Notes: generated by a model not told the origin, from the sequence alone. Positions 1 to 13,650 are shown, numbered from the stretch's first letter. The stretch: 64,000 bases of DNA from Cellulomonas sp. PhB143 (GCF_003752595.1 NZ_RKIJ01000009.1:1-64000); one strand, 5' to 3'. Translations and numbers: made by a program.

Positions 1-20
1 CTGTTGAGTTCTCAAACAAC
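1..20 (-). promoter_or_regulatory. boxA-like antiterminator of rrn leader
   Basis: The reverse complement reads GTTGTTTGAGAACTCAACAG. This closely matches the boxA antitermination element (TTTGAGAACTC core) found in leaders and spacers of actinobacterial rRNA operons, where Nus factors bind the nascent transcript. It lies downstream of two candidate promoters on the same strand. Confidence 0.6.
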
Positions 21-81
21 CGACGCGCACCGTCCCGACCACCCCACACCGTGGAGCACCCGAACCCGGGGCAACTTCTCC

Positions 82-111
82 AACTTACCAGACCCAGTCA
101 CCCGCGTCCAG
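82..111 (-). promoter_or_regulatory. candidate rrn promoter (proximal)
   Basis: On the minus strand a -10 box TAAGTT (82-87) and a weak -35-like CTGGAC (106-111) are separated by 18 nt, followed about 60 bases later by the boxA-like motif. Tandem promoters are common in actinobacterial rrn operons. The -35 match is poor, so this is tentative. Confidence 0.35.
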
Positions 112-287
112 CCCCCACACCCTCCACCACCAGCCGGGCACACCGAAGCGCACCACACCCGAAGGCCTCGTTCACAGGGATCACACCCGCGGCAGACAGC
201 CACCGGCCAGCCCCCGAAAGAGCGACTCCCCCAGGCCGCGAAGCCCAAGATCCGTGTCCGTCCCGCCCTGCCGGGCTGACAAGAAGA

Positions 288-316
288 ACATTACACGGCC
301 CCCAGCCCCCCTCCAA
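288..316 (-). promoter_or_regulatory. candidate rrn promoter (distal)
   Basis: On the minus strand a -10 box TAATGT (288-293) follows a -35-like TTGGAG (311-316) with a 17-nt spacer. It lies about 80 bases from the pxpA stop codon and about 270 bases upstream of the boxA-like site, as expected for a distal rRNA promoter. The boxes were matched by eye. Confidence 0.4.
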
Positions 317-373
317 ACCATCCCACCGTGACCCCCGGCACACGGTCGTGAGCCCGGCCCGTCGCGACCCCGG

Positions 374-1150
374 TCAGCGGCAGAACGGCACGGCTCCGAC
401 CCCCTCGGCGACGAGGCGGTCCCGGACCGCCCGCAGCAGGCCGACCGCCCCCGGGGTGTCCGAGTGCACGCAGACCGACTCGGCGTCCACCGTCAGGGCC
501 GGCCCGTCGACCGACCGCACCCGGCCGTCGAGCACCATGCCCAGCACCCGGTCGGCCACCTCGCGGGGGTCGTGCACCAGGGCGCCCGGCGCGCCGCGCG
601 GCACCAGCGTGCCGTCGGCGCGGTAGCCACGGTCGGCGAACGCCTCTCGCACCGTGCGCAGGCCCCGCCGCTCCGCCTCGCGCAGGACGACCGAACCGGG
701 CAGCCCCACGACAGGAAGTGTCGCGTCGTACTCCTGCACCGCGTCGAGCACCGCCGCAGCCTGGGCCTCGTGGTGCACGATCGCGGTGTAGAGCGCACCG
801 TGGGGCTTGACGTAGCGCACCCGGTCGCCGGCCAGGCGCGCGAAGCCGTCGAGGGCGGAGATCTGGTAGACGACGTCGTCGGCCAGGTCCGCCGGACGGA
901 CGTCGACGAACCGCCGTCCGAACCCCGCGAGGTCGCGGTAGGCCACGTGCGCCCCGACGCGCACACCGCGCTCGACGGCGCCGCGCGTCACCGCGCGCAT
1001 CGTGGCCGGGTCCCCCGCATGGAAGCCGCAGGCGACGTTGGCGCTCGTGACGAGGTCGAGCAGCGCGGCGTCGTCCGCGATCGTCCACGCGCCGAAGCCC
1101 TCCCCCAGGTCGGCGTTGAGGTCGATGGTGCGCTGCGTCGTCGGGCCCAT
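374..1150 (-). CDS. pxpA: LamB/YcsF family 5-oxoprolinase subunit A
   Basis: 258 residues, the usual length for the LamB/YcsF family. The N-terminal motif [12 protein letters not shown] (residues 9-20), ACGFHAGD (40-47) and KPHGALY (115-121) are family hallmarks, as is the C-terminal [10 protein letters not shown]. PxpA works with PxpB and PxpC as an ATP-dependent 5-oxoprolinase that opens 5-oxoproline to glutamate in the cytoplasm. No pxpB or pxpC is adjacent here, so the partners must be elsewhere or the role differs. It reads toward the rRNA leader and diverges from the GNAT gene 43 bp away. Confidence 0.85.
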   Translation of the reverse strand: MGPTTQRTIDLNADLGEGFGAWTIADDAALLDLVTSANVACGFHAGDPATMRAVTRGAVERGVRVGAHVAYRDLAGFGRRFVDVRPADLADDVVYQISALDGFARLAGDRVRYVKPHGALYTAIVHHEAQAAAVLDAVQEYDATLPVVGLPGSVVLREAERRGLRTVREAFADRGYRADGTLVPRGAPGALVHDPREVADRVLGMVLDGRVRSVDGPALTVDAESVCVHSDTPGAVGLLRAVRDRLVAEGVGAVPFCR

Positions 1151-1181
1151 GGCGCCATGATGCGCCCTCCGGCGCGATGGC

Positions 1182-1187
1182 TACAGT
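1182..1187 (+). promoter_or_regulatory. -10 box of a probably leaderless GNAT transcript
   Basis: TACAGT ends 6 nt before the GTG start codon at 1194, and no Shine-Dalgarno sequence fits in between. TAnnnT followed by 6-8 nt and the start codon is the usual layout of leaderless actinobacterial mRNAs. Confidence 0.5.
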
Positions 1188-1193
1188 GCGAGC

Positions 1194-1733
1194 GTGAACC
1201 ATCGCACCCGTCCCGCCACCGCGGACGACGTCCCCGACCTCGTGCGCGTCGCCGCGCTGACGTTCCCGCTCGCCTGCCCGCCCGGGGCCGACCCGGCCGC
1301 GGTCGCCGAGCACGTGCGCACGCAGCTCGGCGCCGACCGCTTCGCGGCGTGGGCGAGCAGCCCGGACCACGCCCTCCTGGTGGTCGAGGACGCCGACCGC
1401 AGGACCGTGGGGTATGCGCTGCTCGCCCGCGGGCCGGTCGACGACCCCGAGGTCGCGGCGCTCGTCGGACTGGGGACCCGGGTGGAGCTGTCGAAGATCT
1501 ACGTCGACCCGGCCGCCCAGGGCACGGGCGCCGCCGGCGCGCTGATGCGCGAGGCGCTCGGCGTCGCTCGCGAGAGGCTCGGCGCGCGGGACGTCTGGCT
1601 GGGCACCAACGGCGAGAACGCCCGCGCCCAGGCCTTCTACCGCAAGCACGGGTTCGCGACCGTCGGCAGCCGCCGCTACGTCGTCGGCGGCGAGACCCAC
1701 GACGACGTCGTCATGGTGCTGGCGGAGCGCTGA
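1194..1733 (+). CDS. GNAT family N-acetyltransferase
   Basis: 179 residues. The acetyl-CoA-binding segment [16 protein letters not shown] (103-118; the Q/RxxGxG/A motif is QGTGAA) and the downstream [13 protein letters not shown] (142-154), typical of motif B, identify a GNAT-fold acetyltransferase. The substrate cannot be read from sequence; this ribosomal-protein/small-molecule type is diverse. The GTG start at 1194 is supported by the TACAGT box six bases upstream. The 3' end overlaps the convergent isomerase gene by 23 bp. Confidence 0.85.
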   Translation: MNHRTRPATADDVPDLVRVAALTFPLACPPGADPAAVAEHVRTQLGADRFAAWASSPDHALLVVEDADRRTVGYALLARGPVDDPEVAALVGLGTRVELSKIYVDPAAQGTGAAGALMREALGVARERLGARDVWLGTNGENARAQAFYRKHGFATVGSRRYVVGGETHDDVVMVLAER

Positions 1734-2745
1734 CCGCTCCTGCTCCGTCCGTCGAGGAGAACGCGGAGTCGAAGGCCGCCTCCGGGGCGTCCAGCGCGTT
1801 CGCTCGGACGAAGGCCAGCCCCTCCGGCGCCCCGAGCAGGCGATCCATCCCCGCGTCCTCCCACTCCACGGACAGAGGCCCGTCGTAGCCGATGGCGTTG
1901 AGCATCCGGAAGGCGTCGTCCCAGGGCACGTCCCCGCGGCCCGTCGAGATGAAGTCCCAGCCGCGGCGGGGGTCCGCCCATGCCAGGTGCGAGGACAGTC
2001 GACCGTTGCGGCCGTTGAGCCGCTTCTTGGTGTCCTTGCAGTGCACGTGGAAGATGCGGTCCCGGAAGTCCCACAGGAACCCCACGGGATCGAGGTCCTG
2101 CCAGACCATGTGGCTGGGGTCCCAGTTGAGGCCGAAGGACTCGCGGTGGCCGATGGCCTCCAGGGTGCGCTCGGCCGTCCAGTAGTCGTAGGCGATCTCG
2201 CTGGGGTGGACCTCGAGCGCGAAGCGGACGCCGACCTCGTCGAAGACGTCCAGGATCGGGTTCCACCGGTCGCCGAAGTCCTGGTAGCCCGCCTCGACCA
2301 TGTCGGCGGGGACGGGCGGGAACATGGCGACCGTCTTCCAGATCGACGAGCCCGTGAACCCCACGACGGTCCGCACGCCCAGCCTGGCGGCCATGCGCGC
2401 GGTGTCCTTGATCGCCTCGGCCGCCCGGCGTCGTACCCCCTCCGGCTCGCCGTCGCCCCACACCTGCGGCGGGAGGATCTCCTGGTGGCGCCGGTCGATG
2501 GGGTCGTCGCACACGGCCTGGCCGGTCAGGTGGTTCGAGATCGCCACGATCTCCAGCCCGTGCCGCGCCATCAGGTCGAGCCGGCCGCGGACGTACTCGT
2601 CGTCGTCCCAGCGCGTGACGTCGAGGTGGTCGCCCCAGCAGCAGAGCTCGAGGCCGTCATACCCCCATCCGGCCGCGAGCCCCGCCACCTCCTCGAGCGG
2701 CAGGTCCGCCCACTGCCCGGTGAACAGGCTGATCCGTCGTGCCAT
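1711..2745 (-). CDS. Sugar phosphate isomerase/epimerase (TIM barrel)
   Basis: 344 residues of the xylose-isomerase-like TIM-barrel family (COG1082 type). Candidate metal-binding and catalytic stretches are [23 protein letters not shown] and SVEWED, giving the Glu/Asp/His/Glu set of the family. It is the last gene of the minus-strand sugar operon, starting one base after the TGA of the oxidoreductase gene, so the two are translationally coupled. Paired with a Gfo/Idh dehydrogenase it may isomerise or cleave a keto-sugar rather than a phosphosugar; inositol (IolE/IolI-like) or 3-keto-sugar pathways are possible. The substrate is unknown. The 3' end overlaps the GNAT gene. Confidence 0.8.
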   Translation of the reverse strand: MARRISLFTGQWADLPLEEVAGLAAGWGYDGLELCCWGDHLDVTRWDDDEYVRGRLDLMARHGLEIVAISNHLTGQAVCDDPIDRRHQEILPPQVWGDGEPEGVRRRAAEAIKDTARMAARLGVRTVVGFTGSSIWKTVAMFPPVPADMVEAGYQDFGDRWNPILDVFDEVGVRFALEVHPSEIAYDYWTAERTLEAIGHRESFGLNWDPSHMVWQDLDPVGFLWDFRDRIFHVHCKDTKKRLNGRNGRLSSHLAWADPRRGWDFISTGRGDVPWDDAFRMLNAIGYDGPLSVEWEDAGMDRLLGAPEGLAFVRANALDAPEAAFDSAFSSTDGAGAVSAPPAP

Positions 2746-2746
2746 C

Positions 2747-3952
2747 TCAGTTCCTTCCTCGTCGAGAGCCGGTCGGTCCGTCGACCTCGAGCCAGCATCC
2801 CTTCTCGGCGCTGCGCTCGACGGCGTCCAGCACGCGCTGGACGGCGAGGCCGTCGGCGAACGAGGGCGCGGGTACGTTCCCGGCAGCGATCGCGCCCACG
2901 AGATCGACGACCTGGTGCGTGAACGCGTGCTCGTACCCGAGCCCGTGCCCCGGCGGCCACCACGCGGCGACGTACGCGTGCTCGGGCTCCGTGACGACGA
3001 TCCGCCGGAACCCCGCCGTCGCGGCCGGCTCGTCGGCGTCGAAGAAGTGCAGGACGTTCATGTCCTCGAAGTCGAACGCCAGCGCTCCGCGCGACCCGTT
3101 GATCTCGATGCGGATCGCGTTCTTGCGGCCCTGCGCGTACCTCGTCGCCTCGTAGACGCCGACGCCACCACCGGACATGCGTGCCAGGAAGCACGCGGCG
3201 TCGTCCACCGTGACCGGCCCGGTCTCGTCCCCGCCGGTCCCGGAGAGGCCCGCGAGCCCTGTCGCGACGGGACGCACCGGCACGAACGTCTCGAGCAGAC
3301 CCGAGACGCTCGTGATCGCCTCGCCCGTGACGAACTGCGTGAGGTCGACGATGTGGGCACCGATGTCGCCGAGCGCGCCCGAGCCCGCCCGCTGCTTGTC
3401 CATGCGCCAGGTCAGCGGCGCCTCGGGATCGGACAACCAGTCCTGCAGGTACTGCGCCCGCACGTGGCGGACCGCACCGATCCGGCCGTCCGCCACGAGC
3501 CTGCGGGCGAGCTGGACCGCCGGCACGCGACGGTAGGTGAACCCGACCATCGCGACGACCCCACGCTCGGCCGCGGCGTCCGCGGCCGCAACCATCGCCT
3601 CCGCCTCGGCGACGGAGTTGGCCAGCGGCTTCTCGCAGAGGACGTGCTTGCCGGCCTCGAGCGCCGCGATCGCGATCTCGGCGTGCGTGTCACCGGGGGT
3701 GCAGACGTCGACCAGATCGACGTCCGCGCGCCCGAGGAGCGCATGCCAGTCCGTCTCGACCGAGTCCCAGCCGAGACGTGCCGCCGCGGCCGCGACCTTG
3801 TCGCGGTCCCGGCCCGCGAGCGCAGTCATCGAGACCGCCAGCGGCAGGTCGAAGAATCGCGGGGCCGTGCGCCATGCCTGGGAGTGCGCGGCACCCATGA
3901 ACGAGTAGCCGACCATCCCCACGCCGAGGCGGCGGCGACCTGCGTCTGTCAT
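2747..3952 (-). CDS. Gfo/Idh/MocA family NAD(P)-dependent oxidoreductase
   Basis: 401 residues. The N-terminal Rossmann fold has [14 protein letters not shown], and the conserved catalytic-lysine motif EKP occurs in VLCEKPLAN near residue 110. The C-terminal substrate domain contains [16 protein letters not shown] and [13 protein letters not shown]. From remembered family sequences this pattern resembles dehydrogenases of cyclic or 3-keto-forming sugars such as levoglucosan dehydrogenase; that is inference and inositol-type substrates remain possible. The gene sits between the ABC binding protein (6-bp gap) and the isomerase (1-bp gap), so it very likely oxidises the imported sugar. Confidence 0.85.
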   Translation of the reverse strand: MTDAGRRRLGVGMVGYSFMGAAHSQAWRTAPRFFDLPLAVSMTALAGRDRDKVAAAAARLGWDSVETDWHALLGRADVDLVDVCTPGDTHAEIAIAALEAGKHVLCEKPLANSVAEAEAMVAAADAAAERGVVAMVGFTYRRVPAVQLARRLVADGRIGAVRHVRAQYLQDWLSDPEAPLTWRMDKQRAGSGALGDIGAHIVDLTQFVTGEAITSVSGLLETFVPVRPVATGLAGLSGTGGDETGPVTVDDAACFLARMSGGGVGVYEATRYAQGRKNAIRIEINGSRGALAFDFEDMNVLHFFDADEPAATAGFRRIVVTEPEHAYVAAWWPPGHGLGYEHAFTHQVVDLVGAIAAGNVPAPSFADGLAVQRVLDAVERSAEKGCWLEVDGPTGSRRGRN

Positions 3953-3958
3953 GTCGGC

Positions 3959-5026
3959 TCAGGACTCGAACGCGGTGGGCAGGAACTCGTCGACGTTGTC
4001 CGCCGTCACGACGGGCGCGAAGAGCTGGACCTGGCGGGGCACGCCCACCGTCGAGATGTCGGTCAGGCTCTTGCCGTGGGCGATCAGGCGCGCCAGCTCG
4101 ACGCCGTCGGCGGCCTGGGTGGACGGGTAGACGACGGTCGCCTGGAGGACCGTGTCCCCGGACTTGATGTCCTCCATCACGTTCTTGGACCCGGCCCCGC
4201 CGACCATGAAGAACTCGTCGCGGCCGGCGTTCTCGATGGCGGCCATGACGCCCACCCCCTGGTCGTCGTCGTGGTTCCAGATGGCGTCGATCTTCGGCGC
4301 GGCCTGCAGCAGGTTCGAGGTCGCCGACTCCCCGCCCTGGACCGTGAAGTCCGCGGCGACCCGGTGGTCGACGTCGAGCCCGCAGTCGTCCAGCGCGTCC
4401 TTGAAGCCCTTGCTGCGGTCCTGGGTCAGCGGGAGGGAGTCGATCCCGGCGATCTCCGCCACGACGGCGTCGGGGTCGTCGGCGAGCTGGGAGCAGATGT
4501 AGGTGCCCGCGCTGACCCCCATGCCGTAGTTGTCGCCGAGCACGGTGGTGCGCGCGGCGAACGGGCTGGAGAACTCGCGGTCGACGTTGACGACGGGGAT
4601 GCCCGCCTCCATCGCCTTCGTCGCGACCGCGGTGAGCGAGGCCCCGTCGAAGGGCAGCAGGACGATGGCATCGACGCCGTCGTTGATGAACTGCTCGACC
4701 TGGCTGATCTGGACGTTGACGTCGTTCGTGGCCTCCGCCTGCCGGAGCTCGACGTCATCGAACGAGTCCGCCATCGCCACGGCGTTCTTGGTGATCGCGC
4801 CCATCCAGCCGTGGTCGGCAGCCGGTGCCGAGAAGCCGATGACGACGGTGTCGCCCGTCTCGTCGTTCGACGTGGCGGCGTCGACCTCGGTGGCGGTGCC
4901 GCCGCCGTCCCCGTCGTCGGAGGTGTCCTCGGTGTTCGAGGTGCAGCCGCTCACGAGCAGCGCCGCTGCGGCGCCGGCGACCGTGAGGCTCGCGAGCCGG
5001 CGGCGTGTGGTCGTCCGTGCAGACAT
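3959..5026 (-). CDS. Sugar ABC transporter substrate-binding lipoprotein
   Basis: 355 residues. An N-terminal basic stretch and hydrophobic segment end in the lipobox LLVSGC, with Cys28 the predicted lipidated residue, so the protein is anchored outside the membrane. After an acidic linker the body is a Peripla_BP_4/RbsB-type sugar-binding domain (FINDGVDAIVLLPFDGASL and VNVDREFSSPFAARTTVLGDN are characteristic). It belongs to the ribose/galactose/inositol (CUT2) class and feeds the permease and ATPase encoded upstream. A 76-bp GC-rich gap separates it from the permease. The sugar is not identifiable. Confidence 0.9.
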   Translation of the reverse strand: MSARTTTRRRLASLTVAGAAAALLVSGCTSNTEDTSDDGDGGGTATEVDAATSNDETGDTVVIGFSAPAADHGWMGAITKNAVAMADSFDDVELRQAEATNDVNVQISQVEQFINDGVDAIVLLPFDGASLTAVATKAMEAGIPVVNVDREFSSPFAARTTVLGDNYGMGVSAGTYICSQLADDPDAVVAEIAGIDSLPLTQDRSKGFKDALDDCGLDVDHRVAADFTVQGGESATSNLLQAAPKIDAIWNHDDDQGVGVMAAIENAGRDEFFMVGGAGSKNVMEDIKSGDTVLQATVVYPSTQAADGVELARLIAHGKSLTDISTVGVPRQVQLFAPVVTADNVDEFLPTAFES

Positions 5027-5102
5027 GAGATCTCCCTTGATGTCGTACTGCTGGTGAGGTCGGGCCGGGTGGTGCCGTGCCGCGTGGTGCCGCGCCGCGG
5101 GG

Positions 5103-6176
5103 TCACGTGCTCGCGCTGCTGCGGTTCGCGAACCGCTGCTGCAGCAGGACGGCGACGACGATGATCACGCCCTTCGTGACGGACTGCGCCGAGATGGACA
5201 TGTTGTTCTGCGTGAAGACGTTCGTCAGGGTGGTGAGGATGAGGACCCCGAGGACGGTGCCCGCGATCGTGCCCCGGCCGCCGGCGAGGAGCGTCCCGCC
5301 GACGACGACGGCCGCGATCGCGTCCAGCTCGTAGAGCTGACCGTGGGTGGACGTCCCGGCGGTCGTGCGAGCGAGCATCAGGACCGCCGCGATGCCGGCG
5401 GTGAGCCCGGACAGCGCGTAGAGGTACATGACGTGGCGCTGCACCTTGATGCCCGCGAGCCGCGCCGCCTCCGGGTTGCCGCCGACGGCCACGGTGCGGC
5501 GCCCGAACGTCGTCCGGTTCAGGAGCACCCATCCGGCGACGGCGACCAGCGCGAACATCCACACCAGCACCGGCACGCCGAGGAAGTCGGCACGGAAGAA
5601 GTCGAGGAAACCGTCGACCTCGACGATCTGGTTCTGGCGGCCCGAGATGATCTCGGCGAGCCCGCGGGCGCCGATGAGCATGGCGAGGGTCGCGATGAAC
5701 GCGACGACCTTGCCGTAGGCGATGAGGACACCGTTGACGAGGCCCGCCGCCGTGCCGACGGCGAGCGCCGTGAAGACCATGACCGTCCAGTGCGTGTCCT
5801 GCGCCATCGTCTGGGTGGCGACCGTGCTCGCCCAGACCGTCGCCAGACCCAGGACCGACCCGACCGACAGGTCGATGCCGCCTCCGGTGATGACGAACGT
5901 CATGCCGACAGCCAGCACGCCGAGCACGGCCGCGAGCCGCAGGATCGTCAGGAAGTTGTCGACGCTGAGGAACCGCTCGCCGGCTGTCGCGTACCCGACG
6001 ACGCAGAGCAGCAGCAGCGCGAGCACGAGCCCGGCATTGCGCCCCACCCCGCCGCCGAGGAGCTCTCGGCCGCGGCCGGGTGACGTGCCCTCGCGCGTCG
6101 AGGGTGGACGCCCCCCGAGCGCTGCTGCGTCGTTCTGCTCCGACACGGAGCTCCCGGCGTCCTGCTGACCGCTCAT
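5103..6176 (-). CDS. Sugar ABC transporter permease (RbsC/CUT2 type)
   Basis: 357 residues from the ATG at 6176, chosen because it overlaps the ATPase stop codon in an ATGA; longer upstream reading in this frame is arginine-rich noise over the ATPase gene. After a roughly 40-residue hydrophilic N-terminus the protein is almost entirely hydrophobic, with about 8-10 membrane spans of the BPD_transp_2 family. Family signatures visible are FVITGGGIDLSVGSVLGL and AVVVGGTLLAGGRGTIAGTV. It forms the membrane channel for the sugar delivered by the lipoprotein. Confidence 0.9.
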   Translation of the reverse strand: MSGQQDAGSSVSEQNDAAALGGRPPSTREGTSPGRGRELLGGGVGRNAGLVLALLLLCVVGYATAGERFLSVDNFLTILRLAAVLGVLAVGMTFVITGGGIDLSVGSVLGLATVWASTVATQTMAQDTHWTVMVFTALAVGTAAGLVNGVLIAYGKVVAFIATLAMLIGARGLAEIISGRQNQIVEVDGFLDFFRADFLGVPVLVWMFALVAVAGWVLLNRTTFGRRTVAVGGNPEAARLAGIKVQRHVMYLYALSGLTAGIAAVLMLARTTAGTSTHGQLYELDAIAAVVVGGTLLAGGRGTIAGTVLGVLILTTLTNVFTQNNMSISAQSVTKGVIIVVAVLLQQRFANRSSAST

Positions 6177-7693
6177 GCGACACGTCCTTCCATCACGAGG
6201 TCGAGCACGCCGTGCTCGTCGATCGACGTGGCCGGCCCGTCGTGGACGACCCGCCCCTCGGAGACCACCAGCACGCGGTCCGCGAGGCCGAGCACCTCCT
6301 CGATCTCGCTGGAGACGACGACGACCGCGGCCCCGGCGTCGGCCAGCGCCCGTACCAGGGCGTAGATCTCCGCGCGGGCACCGACGTCGACGCCACGCGT
6401 GGGCTCGTCCAGGAGGAGCACCCGGCACCCGTGCACGAGCCAGCGGGCGAGGAGCGCCTTCTGCTGGTTGCCGCCGGAGAGCGTGCGCACGGCCCTGTCG
6501 ACGTCGGCGGGGCGCACGTCGAGGGCGGTCACCTGCTCTCGCGCGACGGCGCGCTCTGCGCGCTCGTCCACGAAGCCGGACCGCGCGAAGCGGGTGAAGC
6601 TCGGGAGAGTGATGTTGCGGTAGACGGCCTCGTCGAGCACCAGTCCCTGGGACTTGCGCTCCTCGGGGCACAGCCCGATCCCCGCGTCGACGGCGCGATG
6701 CACGGATCCCGGCCGCACCGGTGCCCCGGCCACGCTCACGGTGCCCGACGACGCCCGGCGAGCCCCGTAGACCGTCTCGAGGATCTCGGACCGTCCGGCG
6801 CCGACGAGCCCCGCGAGCCCGAGCACCTCGCCCGCGCGCACCGTCAGCGACACCTTCTCGAACACGCCGCGGAGGGTGAGGTCCTCCACCTCGAGCAGGG
6901 GGGCGGCATCCTCGGGCACGCCCGGGCGCTCCGGGAACGTCCCCTCGACCGTGCGCCCCGTCATCAGCCGGATCAGGTCCGGGGTCGTGGTCGCGGCCAC
7001 CTCGAGCCCGGACGCGACGCTCGCACCGTCCTTGAGGACCGTGATGCGGTCGCCGATCTCGCGGATCTCCTCGAGGCGGTGGGAGATGTAGACGATCGCG
7101 ATGCCCTGTGCGGACAGGTCCCGCACGACGCGGAACAGGTTGGCGACCTCTCCGGCGTCGAGGACGGCCGACGGCTCGTCCATGACGATCACCCGCGCGT
7201 CGTGGGAGAGCGCGCGAGCCATGGAGACGATCTGCTTGCCCGCGGCCGGCAGGGTCCCGACCTCGCGGTTGGGGGAGATCTCGCGGTGCCCGAGCCGGTC
7301 GAGGAGCGCCCGTGCGTGCCGGGCGAGCCGGTGCCGGGCCGTGAAGCCGCCCGCGGACAGCTCGTGCCCGAGGTAGACGTTCTCGGCGACCGAGAGCCCG
7401 TCGACCACGTCGAGCTCCTGGTACATCGTGGCGATGCCGTGGCGCAGCGCCGACACGGGGTCGGTGATCGTGACCGGCTCGCCGTCGATGAGGACCGCGC
7501 CCTCGGTCGGCTGGTGGGCGCCAGACAGGACCTTGATGAGCGTGGACTTGCCGGCGCCGTTCTGCCCGAGGAGGCAGTGCACCTCTCCCTGGCGGACCTC
7601 GAGGTCCACGCCGTCGAGGGCGCGTGCGCCCGGGAAGATCTTGACGATGCCGCGCATCTGCAGCAGCGGTGCTGGGGGGTCTGCGATGACCAT
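6173..7693 (-). CDS. Sugar ABC transporter ATP-binding protein (RbsA/MglA type, two NBDs)
   Basis: 506 residues, the normal length for the fused two-nucleotide-domain ATPases of CUT2 importers. The first domain has Walker A GQNGAGKST, a non-standard signature LPAAGKQ and Walker B VIVMDEPSAV. The second has a degenerate Walker A (GLVGAGRSE), a normal LSGGNQQKA signature and Walker B VLLLDEPTRGVDVGA; one intact and one altered site is usual in this class. It is the first gene of the five-gene sugar operon. The start lies about 35 bp downstream of a perfect inverted repeat shared with the divergent ROK gene. Confidence 0.93.
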   Translation of the reverse strand: MVIADPPAPLLQMRGIVKIFPGARALDGVDLEVRQGEVHCLLGQNGAGKSTLIKVLSGAHQPTEGAVLIDGEPVTITDPVSALRHGIATMYQELDVVDGLSVAENVYLGHELSAGGFTARHRLARHARALLDRLGHREISPNREVGTLPAAGKQIVSMARALSHDARVIVMDEPSAVLDAGEVANLFRVVRDLSAQGIAIVYISHRLEEIREIGDRITVLKDGASVASGLEVAATTTPDLIRLMTGRTVEGTFPERPGVPEDAAPLLEVEDLTLRGVFEKVSLTVRAGEVLGLAGLVGAGRSEILETVYGARRASSGTVSVAGAPVRPGSVHRAVDAGIGLCPEERKSQGLVLDEAVYRNITLPSFTRFARSGFVDERAERAVAREQVTALDVRPADVDRAVRTLSGGNQQKALLARWLVHGCRVLLLDEPTRGVDVGARAEIYALVRALADAGAAVVVVSSEIEEVLGLADRVLVVSEGRVVHDGPATSIDEHGVLDLVMEGRVA

Positions 7694-7727
7694 GCGACGA
7701 ACGTAGACGCACTTCTGTCAGTCGTCA

Positions 7728-7752
7728 AGCAAAAGATGGGGTACTTTTGCTT
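7728..7752. promoter_or_regulatory. candidate operator: perfect 9-bp inverted repeat
   Basis: AAGCAAAAG (7728-7736) and CTTTTGCTT (7744-7752) are perfect reverse complements separated by 7 nt. The site is unusually AT-rich for this genome and lies in the 134-bp region between the divergent ABC ATPase and ROK genes. Size, symmetry and place fit an operator for the ROK repressor controlling both directions; binding is inferred. Confidence 0.6.
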
Positions 7753-7827
7753 CGTTACTCGGCCGTGACAGAGTCTGGTAATCAGAAGTCTGGAGTCCGT
7801 ACGACAGATTGGTGTTTCACTGTGCCT

Positions 7828-9030
7828 ATGGAAGGGCTGAAGAAGTTCCCGCCGCGCCCGACGGGCGCCGGCGAGATGTTCCAGCTGTTCCGCGACGGTG
7901 AGCCGCGGACCCGTGCCGCGCTCGTCGCGACCACCGGCCAGTCCCGCTCGACCGTCGCCGCGCGCATCGACGCGCTCTGCGCGGTGGGTCTGCTCGCTCC
8001 CTCCGGCGAGGCCACCAGCACCGGCGGACGCCCGCCCTCGACGTTCGCGTTCGTCCCGGACGCCAGGATCGTCCTCGGCGTCGACCTCGGCGCCACGCAC
8101 GCACGCCTCGCCGTCACGGACCTCGCGGGCGCCGTCCTCGCTGAGCTGGAGGCACCGCTCGCGATCGCGGACGGGCCCGACGCCGTGCTCGGCTGGACCG
8201 CAGAGGCCGGGGAGAAGCTCGTCGTCGGTGCCGGGCGGTCCCTCGAGGACCTCGCCGGCGTCGGGATCGGGCTCCCCGGACCCGTCGACCACGCGACGGG
8301 CCACCCGGTGAACCCGCCGCTCATGCCCGGGTGGGACGCCGTCGACGTCCCGGCCGCGCTGAGCCGGCGCTTCCGGACACCCACCGCGCTCGTCGACAAC
8401 GACGTCAACATCATGGCCCTGGGCGAGCACCGCACCGCGCTGCCCGACGAGCGCGACCTGCTGTTCGTCAAGGTCGCGACCGGCATCGGGGCGGGCCTCG
8501 TCATGGACGGGAGGCTCCGCCGCGGCGCGCAGGGGGCCGCGGGCGACCTCGGGCACGTCGCCGTGCCAGGGGCCCGCGACGTGCCGTGCCGCTGCGGGAA
8601 CGTCGGCTGCCTGGAGGCCATCGCCGGGGGCCAGGCGATCGCGACGGCGCTGCGGGCCGGCGGCGCGGACGTCACCACGGCGTCCGACGTCGTCGCCCTC
8701 GTGCGCGGGGGCGACGTCGCCGCGAGCCAGGCCGTGCGCCAGGCCGGGCGCGACATCGGCGCCGTCCTGGCCGCGTGCGTCAGCCTGCTCAACCCCTCGC
8801 GGATCGTGATCGGCGGCGTGCTCGCCGAGGCGGGCGAGCACCTCGTCGCGGGCATCCGGGAGATCGTCTACCAGCGGTCGCTGCCGCTGGCGACGCAGCA
8901 CCTGCGGATCACCGCGTCGCTGACCGGCGCGCACGCCGGGGTGCTCGGTGCCGGCGCGATGGTCACCGAGCAGTTCCTCGCGTCGGCGTCCGTCGACGAG
9001 CTCGTCGCGCAGAGCTCGGAGCAGCGCTGA
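7828..9030 (+). CDS. ROK family transcriptional repressor
   Basis: 400 residues from the ATG at 7828; an in-frame start at 7747 would place the coding region across the palindromic operator and is less likely. An N-terminal winged-helix region (about residues 15-70, TRAALVATTGQSRSTVAARI as recognition area) precedes a ROK sugar-kinase-like domain with VLGVDLGATHARLAV, a second glycine-rich ATGIGAGLVMDG and the zinc motif CRCGNVGCLE. ROK repressors release DNA on binding a sugar. Its position divergent from the ABC operon makes it the likely local regulator, responding to the transported sugar or a derivative. Confidence 0.88.
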   Translation: MEGLKKFPPRPTGAGEMFQLFRDGEPRTRAALVATTGQSRSTVAARIDALCAVGLLAPSGEATSTGGRPPSTFAFVPDARIVLGVDLGATHARLAVTDLAGAVLAELEAPLAIADGPDAVLGWTAEAGEKLVVGAGRSLEDLAGVGIGLPGPVDHATGHPVNPPLMPGWDAVDVPAALSRRFRTPTALVDNDVNIMALGEHRTALPDERDLLFVKVATGIGAGLVMDGRLRRGAQGAAGDLGHVAVPGARDVPCRCGNVGCLEAIAGGQAIATALRAGGADVTTASDVVALVRGGDVAASQAVRQAGRDIGAVLAACVSLLNPSRIVIGGVLAEAGEHLVAGIREIVYQRSLPLATQHLRITASLTGAHAGVLGAGAMVTEQFLASASVDELVAQSSEQR

Positions 9031-9055
9031 CCCCCGCTCCCGCCCGGGGTACGGC

Positions 9056-13622
<4,567 letters not shown>

Positions 13623-13650
<28 letters not shown>

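Larger units (their letters stand above)
1..373 (-). promoter_or_regulatory. rRNA operon leader and promoter region (non-coding)
   Basis: This 373-base stretch holds no convincing gene. Read on the minus strand it has two promoter-like boxes and then, at the window edge, a boxA-like antitermination sequence (bases 1-20). That order (promoters, then boxA, then the 16S gene) is typical of actinobacterial rrn leaders, so a 16S rRNA gene probably begins just left of base 1, transcribed leftward. An internal 16S-23S spacer is excluded because no 16S sequence lies to the right. The assignment rests on motif recognition; the rRNA gene itself is outside the window. Confidence 0.6.

Noticed and set aside
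1-279. Small Pro/His/Arg-rich reading frames at the left edge
   Set aside because: Low-complexity products with no start signal, and they overlap the boxA and promoter-like elements of the rRNA leader.
2300-5164. 954-codon plus-strand reading frame opposite the sugar operon
   Set aside because: Its product is Arg/Val/Asp/Gly-rich with no domain, and it mirrors well-supported minus-strand genes. Long open antisense frames are expected at this GC content.
5103-7712. 869-codon version of the permease gene
   Set aside because: Only the last 357 codons encode a permease; the first 512 are an arginine-rich misreading of the ATPase gene. The ATGA at 6173-6176 marks the real start.
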